A stretch of 6,260 nucleotides of DNA from Pseudomonadota bacterium (GCA_003242525.1 QGUU01000155.1:1-6260), one strand, 5' to 3'. Positions 1-5,315 are shown, numbered from the stretch's first letter. The notes: generated by a model not told the origin, from the sequence alone. Program-made: numbers and translations.

Positions 1-517
1 GGGGCGGGTATTTTCCCGGGAATGAAGGGCCGCCGAAGATGAAGGGCGAGGTTCGGAGCAAGGACTTAACAGGAACGAAGGCGCACCCTATGCCGTGGAG
101 ATGGGGCCTTTCCTTTCGCCGTTGGGCGTGCCGTGCCAGGCGCCGCCCTGGGGATATGTCGCGGGGGCCGATCTCGGAACTGGACACATAGCCTACAAGC
201 ACCGGAATGGCACGGTAATGGACATGACGCCGCTGCCGCTTCCGTTCAAGGTCGGGGTGCCGGGTATTGGCGGCCCCATGATCACCGCCGGTGGCGTGGT
301 TTTTCTGGGTGCGACGGTTGACGATTATCTGCGTGCTTATGACCTGAGCAGCGGGAGGCAACTCTGGAGCGCGCGCCTGCCGGCTGGCGGGCAGTCAACC
401 CCAATGAGCTATACGTCATCGGATGGCCGCCAGTTCGTGCTGATCGTCGCAGGAGGGCACGGCTCGATCGGCACCAAAGCAGGCGACTATGTCATGGCGT
501 GGACGCTGCCTCGCTAG
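1..517 (+). CDS. gcd: PQQ-dependent membrane-bound glucose dehydrogenase, C-terminal part, probably frameshifted near position 38
   Basis: This is the last ~160 residues of a quinoprotein glucose dehydrogenase of about 800 aa. These enzymes oxidise glucose to gluconolactone on the periplasmic face of the inner membrane and pass electrons to ubiquinone. Family landmarks are FLSPLGVPCQAPPWGYVAG (from about 111), PLPLPFKVGVPGIGGP, the propeller-closing RLPAGGQSTPMSY and the ending GGHGSIGTKAGDYV before the TAG at 515-517. The ATG at 95 is internal, because homology continues upstream in the same frame (EQGLNRNEGAPYAVE) back to about 38. There that frame meets a TGA at 23-25, while the +3 frame reads YFPGNEGPPK. 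One extra base after 38 would join them as PPKDEGRGSEQG, matching the PKDAKGTGTESG region I recall from E. coli Gcd. So this is either a pseudogene or a sequencing error. The identity is secure; whether the gene works is not. Confidence 0.87.
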
Positions 518-522
518 GTCAA

Positions 523-541
523 GGGGCCACGCCCCAACTCT
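523..541. terminator. Possible weak bidirectional terminator between convergent genes
   Basis: GGGGC (523-527) and GCCCC (531-535) can pair around a three-base CAC loop in the 34-base gap between the gcd stop and the convergent small basic-protein gene. The position suits a shared terminator. The following bases (AACTCTT) are only a poor U tract, so the call rests mainly on the hairpin and its place. Confidence 0.35.
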
Positions 542-551
542 TCATCGGCCA

Positions 552-806
552 TCAGGGCTTCTTGGCGGCCTTGGCCGGGCTTCTAGTCCGGCCTCGTCTT
601 GCAACGGGCTTGGATGCCTCCGGACTGGCCGCACGCTTGACTTCCAGCGCCAGGCGCGCCGCTCTCAGACGCTCGGTCTTGGTTTCCCGCTCCATGGCTT
701 CGCTATCGATAATGGCGCGTGCAGCCTTGGTAGTGGCATCGTGCCGGCTCTCGATCGAAGTCGGCTTCGGTTTGAACACCCCTTCCGGGAGAGGTGGATT
801 GCGCAT
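552..806 (-). CDS. Small basic hypothetical protein (84 aa) downstream of csp
   Basis: I do not recognise a named family. The start is ATG 804-806, chosen because AGGGAG (813-818) lies six bases upstream; the longer frame, open to 896, runs through the terminator hairpin and is not credible as coding. Residues 1-55 look like a compact, probably helical segment: an N-terminal PPLPEGVFKPKPTSIESR, then an Ala/Glu/Arg-rich stretch with KTERLRAARLALE. Residues 56-84 form a low-complexity tail rich in Lys, Arg, Ala, Ser and Pro (ARRGRTRSPAKAAKKP), much like histone H1-type tails. There is no signal peptide or membrane segment. It lies co-directionally 113 bases after csp, so it may be expressed by readthrough from the cold-shock gene. 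A nucleic-acid-associated role is only inference from charge. That it is a real gene is supported by the ribosome site and amino-acid composition. Confidence 0.7.
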   Translation of the reverse strand: MRNPPLPEGVFKPKPTSIESRHDATTKAARAIIDSEAMERETKTERLRAARLALEVKRAASPEASKPVARRGRTRSPAKAAKKP

Positions 807-820
807 TTGAATCTCCCTGA

Positions 821-851
821 AAAAACAAAAAAGGCCGGAGAATCCCCGACC
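821..851 (-). terminator. Intrinsic terminator after csp, abutting the next gene's ribosome site
   Basis: Read on the minus strand, GGTCGG (851-846) pairs with CCGGCC (838-833), six pairs including one G-U, around GGATTCT. It is followed by six T, one G and five T (832-821). This is a textbook Rho-independent terminator for the csp transcript, 68 bases after the csp stop. The T tract ends two bases before the AGGGAG of the downstream 84-aa gene, so it also acts as a gate for that gene. Confidence 0.75.
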
Positions 852-919
852 TTTCTCTTCAGCGCCTACGGCCAGTGCCAGTACATCCGTGGTCAAAGGC
901 CGAACGCCGTTCTCGCTGG

Positions 920-1129
920 CTAGGCTGCCTGCAGATTTTCTGCCGCGCTCTTGCCGCTGCGATTATCCTTGACGATGTCGAAGCTCACTTTCTGACCCTC
1001 GACGAGGCTACGCATTCCGGCGCGCTCGACAGCGGAGATATGGACGAACACGTCCGGCTGCCCATTGCCCAGTTCGATGAAGCCGAAGCCCTTCGTTGCA
1101 TTGAAAAACTTAACGGTACCAGTATTCAT
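920..1129 (-). CDS. cspA: Cold-shock protein, CspA family
   Basis: This is a 69-aa single cold-shock domain, the usual full length. RNP1 is KGFGFI at residues 13-18 and RNP2 is VFVHI at 27-31, with the aromatic residues that stack on single-stranded RNA or [12 protein letters not shown] and [10 protein letters not shown] are typical of alphaproteobacterial members. Such proteins bind mRNA in the cytoplasm, melt secondary structure and can act as transcription antiterminators. The start is ATG 1127-1129, with AAAGGA about nine bases upstream. The C-terminus, [10 protein letters not shown], ends at TAG 920-922. The gene has a long leader within the 296-base divergent region shared with the YghX-type gene, including a stem-loop at 1164-1186, and is closed by the terminator at 821-851. 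Which csp paralogue it is, and whether it responds to cold, cannot be told from sequence. Confidence 0.95.
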   Translation of the reverse strand: MNTGTVKFFNATKGFGFIELGNGQPDVFVHISAVERAGMRSLVEGQKVSFDIVKDNRSGKSAAENLQAA

Positions 1130-1163
1130 GACGATTTTCCTTTCAAATCGGCATAGAGGTTTG

Positions 1164-1186
1164 ACGCTTGGCCGAATGCCAAACGC
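1164..1186 (-). promoter_or_regulatory. Stem-loop in the presumed 5' leader of csp
   Basis: On the minus strand, GCGTTTGGC (1186-1178) can pair with GCCAAGCGT (1172-1164) around the loop ATTCG, giving nine pairs including two G-U. The same bases on the plus strand give a C-A mismatch, so the fold favours RNA made in the csp direction. It lies 34 bases upstream of the csp ATG. Regulation by folding of the leader is common for csp genes, but no function is shown here. Confidence 0.4.
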
Positions 1187-1398
1187 TTCAGTCTTCGAAA
1201 TTGAAAAGGAAGATCGTTAGCGCCGCTGCGCAAAACACGTCCGTCAACAAGATCGACGAAATGAAGGTAGGGGATAAATGCGTCCATTACAAGGCAGGTC
1301 TTCCATTTAATCTGCCGTCCTTGTCCGCGTCCGATCCGCTGACGCGCCCCAATTCACCGCGTCGTTACTCGACCAGGCGTGAAGGTTGCGTATTCTGT

Positions 1399-1419
1399 CG
1401 CCTCCATGGGCGAAGGAGG
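1399..1419 (+). promoter_or_regulatory. Possible Shine-Dalgarno-masking hairpin before the YghX-type gene
   Basis: CCTCC at 1401-1405 is perfectly complementary to GGAGG at 1415-1419, the core of the ribosome site AAGGAGGA (1413-1420) for the ATG at 1426. The loop is nine bases. The flanking CG at 1399-1400 could add pairs with GCG at 1422-1424 across a bulge. Folding would hide the ribosome site. The stem is short, so it may be chance. Confidence 0.3.
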
Positions 1420-1425
1420 AAGCGC

Positions 1426-2304
1426 ATGAACAAGCCGCTGATTACTCAGGCGATGATCGATGCGTATGACGAGTACACGCATCTCACCCTTGATCGTCGC
1501 GGTTTCATGGACAAGCTCACGAAGTTGGCAGGCTCGGGCGCGGCGGCGGCTGCCATCGTTCCGTTCCTGGCGGCAAATTCCGCCCGGGCCGGGCAGGTTG
1601 CGGCAGACGACAGCCGCATCAGGGGCGAGGACATTTCCTATCCGGGCGGCAATGGCGAAATGAAGGGCTATCTGGTGCGGCCCGCTGAGGCAGCCGGCGC
1701 GGTCGGAGCCGTCATCGTCATCCACGAGAACCGCGGACTTAACGAGCATATCCGCGATGTGACGCGGCGACTGGCGCTGGAAGGGTTCATCGCCCTTGCG
1801 CCAGATTATCTTTCCTCCGCAGGCGGCACGCCAGCGGATGAGGACAAGGCACGCGAGATGTTCTCGCAGCTCGATCCTGCGCAGGTCGTCGCAGACAGTG
1901 TAGCAACGCTTGCCTATTTGAAGACGATCGAGGGGGGCAACGGCAAGGTAGGCGCTGTCGGTTTCTGTTGGGGCGGGGGGCAGGTCAACATGCTAGCCGT
2001 GAATTCTCCCGACCTGGACGCTGCGGTTGTCTATTATGGCGCGCAGCCCAAGGACCCGGAAGCGGTTGCGAAAATTGAGGCGCCCCTGCTGCTCCACTAT
2101 GCCGGGCTGGACACGCGCATCAATGAAGGTATCGACGCCTACAAGCAGGCGCTGGATGCCGGCAACAAGGAATACACCGTACATATCTATGAGGGCGTCA
2201 ACCACGCCTTCAACAATGACACGTCCGAGGCGCGGTACAACAAGGAGGCTGCCGACCTGGCATGGAGCCGCACGCTCGCCTTCCTGAAGGAAAAGCTCGC
2301 CTGA
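1426..2304 (+). CDS. Dienelactone hydrolase family protein, YghX type, with Tat signal
   Basis: This 292-aa alpha/beta hydrolase has its start at ATG 1426, with AAGGAGGA five bases upstream. An open frame reaching back to 1168 is judged non-coding. Residues 20-55 form a twin-arginine signal: DRRGFMDKL (23-31), an Ala-rich hydrophobic stretch, and a likely cut after NSARA (51-55). It is therefore probably exported folded to the periplasm. The DLH domain runs from about 64 to 291. It shows VIHENRGLN (98-106), the nucleophile elbow GFCWGG with Cys181, the acid Asp229 in AGLDTRINEG, and His260 in VNHAFNND: the Cys-Asp-His triad of dienelactone hydrolases. The whole pattern, including KIEAPLLLHYAGLDTRINEG, follows E. 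coli YghX, whose natural substrate is not known to me. Hydrolysis of an ester or lactone is the family expectation. It is transcribed alone, divergently from csp, and followed by a GC-rich hairpin. Confidence 0.93.
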   Translation: MNKPLITQAMIDAYDEYTHLTLDRRGFMDKLTKLAGSGAAAAAIVPFLAANSARAGQVAADDSRIRGEDISYPGGNGEMKGYLVRPAEAAGAVGAVIVIHENRGLNEHIRDVTRRLALEGFIALAPDYLSSAGGTPADEDKAREMFSQLDPAQVVADSVATLAYLKTIEGGNGKVGAVGFCWGGGQVNMLAVNSPDLDAAVVYYGAQPKDPEAVAKIEAPLLLHYAGLDTRINEGIDAYKQALDAGNKEYTVHIYEGVNHAFNNDTSEARYNKEAADLAWSRTLAFLKEKLA

Positions 2305-2320
2305 TCGGGTTTGACTGGCT

Positions 2321-2345
2321 GGCCGGCAAATGCCGGCCCCTTGTA
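2321..2345 (+). terminator. Probable terminator of the YghX-type gene
   Basis: GGCCGGC (2321-2327) and GCCGGCC (2332-2338) form a perfect seven-pair, all-GC stem with the tetraloop AAAT, 16 bases after the stop codon. The following tract is only CCTTGTAT, so U-tract support is weak, but the stem strength and placement fit transcription termination. Confidence 0.55.
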
Positions 2346-2574
2346 TCGAGATCAGAGCCTGAGCGGTAGCGCCCCACAGCATGGTGGCACGTGTTCCGCA
2401 ACTTCAGACAAGATGCCGTTCTCGCCAAATCAAACCGTTTCCGGAAATCCACACTTCAACGCCATCTCTGTTTTTCACCGCACTTTGGCCTTGCCCACGC
2501 GGCACGGTGGGGTAAGTCTGTCTGTTGCATGAGTCAGTCTGTGTTCTGACGAGCAGGGCTGCAGGGAAGGACGC
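2339..2574. other. Intergenic stretch without a convincing gene
   Basis: There are no believable coding frames here. The short plus frame at 2311-2532 begins inside the terminator, lacks a ribosome site and has unremarkable composition. Just before the next gene lie an imperfect direct repeat (AGTCTGTCTGTTG at 2515-2527 and AGTCAGTCTGTGTT at 2532-2545) and a small inverted repeat GTCAG/CTGAC (2533-2537 and 2546-2550). These presumably lie in the promoter or leader of the small membrane-protein gene. No clear -35/-10 pair was found. Confidence 0.4.
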
Positions 2575-2823
2575 ATGAACGACAATTTCGACAAGGCGGG
2601 CATTGCCGTCATCATCGTTTTCGGGGCGCTTGTCCTTGGCGGGCTGATGGCGGCCAATCTGGTCGTCGGCCACCGCAACGGCTTTCTCTGGGCGCTTGGC
2701 GGAGCGACGGCGGCCTACATCGCCGGCCATGCCGTTCTCTTCGATTTGCCGCGCGTTTATGCCGTGCTGGTTGGCATCGCGACGATAATGGCGATCGCCT
2801 CGACCGTCGCCTTCGCGTTCTGA
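2575..2823 (+). CDS. Small three-helix membrane protein, function unknown
   Basis: This 82-aa protein is nearly all membrane: predicted helices at about residues 9-31, 37-56 and 61-81. Short polar joints carry His-Arg-Asn (33-35) and Asp-Leu-Pro-Arg (57-60). The start ATG 2575 is preceded by GGGAAGGA with four bases of spacing, which supports the start and the gene. The N-terminus MNDNFDKAG is hydrophilic. There is no cleavable signal and no family motif that I recognise, so no function is offered beyond location in the cytoplasmic membrane. It is a single gene on this strand, convergent with the next gene at a 12-base gap. The helix pattern in one frame and the GC-rich third positions make it credible despite its size. 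Confidence 0.75.
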   Translation: MNDNFDKAGIAVIIVFGALVLGGLMAANLVVGHRNGFLWALGGATAAYIAGHAVLFDLPRVYAVLVGIATIMAIASTVAFAF

Positions 2824-2835
2824 GCCGCGGGCATT

Positions 2836-3033
2836 TCAGGCACCGTTGCGCTTCGATCGGGCCTGCTTGAGGATGGCCCTCCAGCGGATCATGTCCATCG
2901 GGATCGGCTCGTTGTTGTTGGCGATCTCGAAGATCCTGTTGTCGATGTTCTTCAGCGATCGCCAGAAATCGTAGTCGCTGATCCGGGAGTCGGCGGCCAG
3001 CCGCTCCGAAACGGCCTCGATGTCGGTCTTCAT
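2836..3033 (-). CDS. Small hypothetical protein (65 aa)
   Basis: This is an unrecognised soluble protein. I chose ATG 3031-3033 because AGGGA lies six bases upstream, giving a start MKTDIEAVSERL. Longer in-frame alternatives are ATG 3037-3039, ATG 3055-3057 and GTG 3061-3063; the last gives 75 aa and has an AAGG four to five bases upstream. The product is charged and probably helical, with a central DYDFWRSLKNIDNRIFEIANN (20-40), then PIPMDMIRWRAILKQARSKRN, ending in a basic tail. There is no signal peptide or membrane segment. It follows the thioesterase gene on the same strand by 127 bases, with its own TTAACC-rich upstream sequence, so it probably has its own promoter. Composition and ribosome site support a real gene; function is unknown. 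Confidence 0.65.
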   Translation of the reverse strand: MKTDIEAVSERLAADSRISDYDFWRSLKNIDNRIFEIANNNEPIPMDMIRWRAILKQARSKRNGA

Positions 3034-3093
3034 TTTCATTCCCTGGTGAGCCGGCATATCCACCCGCCTTCGTCCAGGGTTGTCCGACAGGCT

Positions 3094-3112
3094 GGCGATT
3101 CGATCAATCGCC
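3094..3112. repeat. Perfect seven-base inverted repeat upstream of the 65-aa gene
   Basis: GGCGATT (3094-3100) and AATCGCC (3106-3112) are exact reverse complements around CGATC. An alternative fold pairs CTGGCG with CGCCAG on the minus strand. It lies between the thioesterase stop and the 65-aa gene. There is no U tract on the minus side, so it looks more like an operator or leader hairpin than a classical terminator. Confidence 0.4.
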
Positions 3113-3128
3113 GCCAGGGATTAGTCCC

Positions 3129-3152
3129 GGTTAGGAATGATTAAGGTTAATG
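3129..3152 (-). promoter_or_regulatory. TTAACC-type repeat motif, possible regulator site
   Basis: On the minus strand this AT-rich island carries TTAACC, then TTAATC, then CTAACC, with ten bases between the two AACC copies, in otherwise GC-rich DNA. It recalls the paired TTAA half-sites bound by CtrA in alphaproteobacteria (TTAA-N7-TTAA), but the spacing and second half-site do not fit exactly. It sits ahead of the 65-aa gene and just after the thioesterase stop. Confidence 0.25.
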
Positions 3153-3160
3153 GCCGCCGC

Positions 3161-3649
3161 TTATCCATTCTTGCGGCGGATCGCGATCGAGCGACCGGCC
3201 CGCTCGGGCACGGGAAGCGCCATGTGGGCCGCGCGCACCGCCTCCACCTTGGCCTGAATGTCGGGCGGGAAAGGCGCCACCTTCGGACCAGCCATATCGA
3301 CATGGAGGGCAAGCTGTTCGGACGTAGCGGCGAGCCAGCCTTCCGATGCGTGGCGGATTTCCTGGTAGAAGCGAAGCCGTTTCTCGTCATGATCTAGAAG
3401 CTGGAACGAAACGACGACCTGATGGTCCAGGTGAATTTCCTGCACGTAGCAGACATGGACTTCGGCCGTATAGATCGTCAGCCTGCGGTCCCTTGCATAG
3501 GCAGGACCCAACCCCATGGCCTCGAACGCTTCATCCGAGCAGCGGTCGAACAGGACGTTGTAATAAGCCATGTTGAGATGGCCGTTATAGTCGATCCAGT
3601 CCTTCTCGATATTCATGACGCGCGAGATAAAGGGGGCGGGGATGGACAT
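3161..3649 (-). CDS. Acyl-CoA thioesterase, 4HBT hotdog family
   Basis: This is a 162-aa single hotdog domain of usual length. The start is ATG 3647-3649, with GAAAGG five bases upstream; the GTG at 3653-3655 overlaps that ribosome site and is unlikely. The active-site region WIDYNGHLNMAYY (18-30) carries the Asp-Tyr-Asn-Gly-His signature of the 4-hydroxybenzoyl-CoA thioesterase-like superfamily, with Asp20 the expected catalytic residue on the long helix. It is followed by LFDRCSDEAF. The strands YTAEVHVCYVQEIHLDHQVVVSF and KRLRFYQEIRH fit the sheet that forms the dimer. The enzyme should hydrolyse an acyl-CoA thioester in the cytoplasm; the substrate cannot be read from sequence. Residues 125-162 are a Pro/Arg/Lys-rich extension. 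It is divergent from the D-lactate dehydrogenase gene with 113 bases between starts, so the two may share control, but no operator is evident. Confidence 0.9.
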   Translation of the reverse strand: MSIPAPFISRVMNIEKDWIDYNGHLNMAYYNVLFDRCSDEAFEAMGLGPAYARDRRLTIYTAEVHVCYVQEIHLDHQVVVSFQLLDHDEKRLRFYQEIRHASEGWLAATSEQLALHVDMAGPKVAPFPPDIQAKVEAVRAAHMALPVPERAGRSIAIRRKNG

Positions 3650-3762
3650 GGGCACCTTTCGAAATGTCGGGACTCAAGTCTTGCTGGACAGGCCGTGAGG
3701 CGGAGACTACCCAGCTTTAGTACGGCTACAAGAGCTGCGTTGGCCCATTCGCGGAGGAACTT

Positions 3763-5178
3763 ATGGCTCTGAACGACATCCTGCCGGTGACGCGCAACGA
3801 GGAAGGCATCGCAGCCGTTCTGGGTACACTCAAGCAGCGCTTTGGAGATCGCTTCCAGACAGGGCGGGCCATACGCGAACAGCATGCCCACACCACCACA
3901 TATATTCAGGTACAGCCGCCGGACGGTGTCGTTTTTCCGGAAACGGCACAGGAGGTGCAGGAAGTGGTGCGAACCTGCGCTGCGCATCGGGTGCCTGTCA
4001 TCGCCTTCGGCGTAGGCACATCGCTGGAGGGGCATGTCAATGCGCCGGGCGGTGGCGTCTCGCTCGATACCAGCCGAATGAACCGCATCATTGCCGTCAG
4101 TGCCGAGGACCTGGATTGCACGGTGGAGCCCGGCGTCACGCGCGAGGAACTCAACCGCCATCTGCGCGATACCGGCCTCTTCTTTCCCATCGATCCCGGT
4201 GCCAATGCGACCCTGGGCGGGATGGCGGCGACCAGGGCATCCGGCACAAATGCCGTGCGCTACGGCACTATGCGGGAAAACGTCCTTTCTCTCACGGCGG
4301 TCATGGCGGATGGAGAGCTCATTACCACCGGCAAGCGGGCGAAGAAGAGTTCCGCAGGCTATGATCTTACGCGGCTTATCGTCGGATCGGAGGGCACGCT
4401 CGGCATCATTACCTCGCTCACGCTGAAGCTGCACGGCATACCGCAGGCCATCTCCGGAGGCGTCTGTCCCTTCCCGACCTTGGAGGCCGCTTCGCAAGCG
4501 GTGATTGCAACCATACAGATGGGCGTTCCGGTCGCGCGAATCGAACTGGTCAACTCTTTGCAGATGCGCGCCCTGAAGAACTATTCGAAGCTCGACTATC
4601 CAGAGAGCCCGTGCCTGTTTGTAGAATTTCACGGGTCGGAGGCGAGCGTGGCCGAGCAGGCGGAAACCTTCGGCGCAATCGCCGAGGAGAATGGCGGCGG
4701 CCCGTTTCTATGGACCAGCCAGGCCGAGGAGCGCGACAGATTGTGGAAGGCCCGCCACCAGGCCTATTGGGCGTCACTCACGCTTCGGCCGGGCGCGAAG
4801 GGACTTTCGACCGACGTATGCGTGCCGATTTCGCGGCTCGCCGAATGTGTTGCCGAAACCGAGGCCGACATCGCCGAAATGGGACTTGTTGCGCCGATTG
4901 TCGGGCATGCGGGCGACGGCAATTTCCATACGCTATGCCTGATGAATCAGGACGATCCGGCGGAAGTGGCACTGGTGGAGAAATTCGTGGCGCGCTTGAA
5001 CGAGCGCGCGATCCGCATGGACGGGACCTGCACGGGCGAGCACGGCATCGGGCAGGGCAAGGTCGGCTTCATGCGCGCTGAGCATGGCCTCGGGGTGGAG
5101 GTCATGCGGCGCATCAAGCGGGCGCTGGACCCTGACAATATCCTCAATCCGGGCAAAATCCTGCCGATGGAGGCCTGA
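3763..5178 (+). CDS. dld: FAD-linked D-lactate dehydrogenase (cytochrome type)
   Basis: This is a 471-aa flavoprotein of the vanillyl-alcohol oxidase superfamily, oxidising D-lactate (or a related D-2-hydroxyacid) to the keto acid with electrons passed to the respiratory chain. The start is ATG 3763, with GGAGG five bases upstream. The FAD_binding_4 domain spans about 50-225: FPETAQEV, the FAD loop GVGTSLEGH (83-91), IDPGANATLGGMAATRASGTN (143-163) and GSEGTLGI (208-215). The C-terminal FAD-oxidase domain holds WKARHQAYW (328-336), TDVCVP, the metal-binding motif GHAGDGNFH (381-389; His382 and His389) and CTGEHGIGQGK (423-433; Glu426 and His427). It ends with LDPDNILNPGKIL. Length and motifs match bacterial and mammalian LDHD. 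GlcD (glycolate oxidase subunit) and D-2-hydroxyglutarate dehydrogenase are close alternatives, but there is no glcE/glcF here. There is no signal peptide; it is probably a peripheral membrane or cytoplasmic enzyme. Confidence 0.9.
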   Translation: MALNDILPVTRNEEGIAAVLGTLKQRFGDRFQTGRAIREQHAHTTTYIQVQPPDGVVFPETAQEVQEVVRTCAAHRVPVIAFGVGTSLEGHVNAPGGGVSLDTSRMNRIIAVSAEDLDCTVEPGVTREELNRHLRDTGLFFPIDPGANATLGGMAATRASGTNAVRYGTMRENVLSLTAVMADGELITTGKRAKKSSAGYDLTRLIVGSEGTLGIITSLTLKLHGIPQAISGGVCPFPTLEAASQAVIATIQMGVPVARIELVNSLQMRALKNYSKLDYPESPCLFVEFHGSEASVAEQAETFGAIAEENGGGPFLWTSQAEERDRLWKARHQAYWASLTLRPGAKGLSTDVCVPISRLAECVAETEADIAEMGLVAPIVGHAGDGNFHTLCLMNQDDPAEVALVEKFVARLNERAIRMDGTCTGEHGIGQGKVGFMRAEHGLGVEVMRRIKRALDPDNILNPGKILPMEA

Positions 5179-5242
5179 ATGGCCATCGTAGTTTCGCGGT
5201 TCCGTTCGACACGCCCAAGACGCAAGCGGATGGGCCAGCCGG

Positions 5243-5268
5243 CGCGATTGTCTCTTTATGGACACGCG
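5243..5268. repeat. Small interrupted inverted repeat between dld and the AsmA gene
   Basis: CGCG (5243-5246) and TGTC (5249-5252) can pair with CGCG (5265-5268) and GACA (5261-5264), with a two-base bulge and the eight-base loop TCTTTATG. It lies in the 137-base gap after the dld stop. There is no U tract, so it is not a clear terminator. It could be an operator near the AsmA promoter or chance. Confidence 0.25.
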
Positions 5269-5315
5269 GATCACGGTACATTGAGGCCTCGTAAACGGTC
5301 CTTCGCGTGGGGGTG

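Larger units (their letters stand above)
1130..1425. other. Divergent intergenic control region between csp and the YghX-type gene
   Basis: No gene is credible in these 296 bases. The open frame from 1168 is continuous with the YghX-type gene but has no family similarity. The region must hold both promoters. A TTGACG hexamer on the minus strand (1247-1242) could be a -35 element for csp, but I see no good -10 at the right distance. The csp stem-loop (1164-1186) and the hairpin at 1399-1419 are described separately. Confidence 0.5.

Noticed and set aside
807..896. A 30-codon N-terminal extension of the 84-aa basic protein
   Set aside because: It would translate the csp terminator hairpin and its T tract (GLFCFF...). 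The AGGGAG before ATG 806 defines a better start.
489..923. Plus-strand frames of 144 and 103 codons
   Set aside because: They are antisense to the small basic gene and the terminator, with no ribosome site and low-complexity Arg/Ser/Ala composition.
1168..1425. An 86-codon N-terminal extension of the YghX-type protein from a TTG
   Set aside because: It has no ribosome site and no family similarity, overlaps the csp leader, and is bypassed by an excellent ribosome site at 1413-1420 for ATG 1426.
2404..2730. A minus-strand frame of 108 codons overlapping the small membrane-protein gene
   Set aside because: It is opposite a frame with three clear membrane helices and a good ribosome site. Its own product has no recognisable pattern.
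3613..4632. A 339-codon open frame on the minus strand
   Set aside because: It lies antisense to the strongly supported D-lactate dehydrogenase and extends into the thioesterase start. Its product is rich in Arg, His and Cys, with no domain, and is a typical shadow frame of GC-rich coding DNA.
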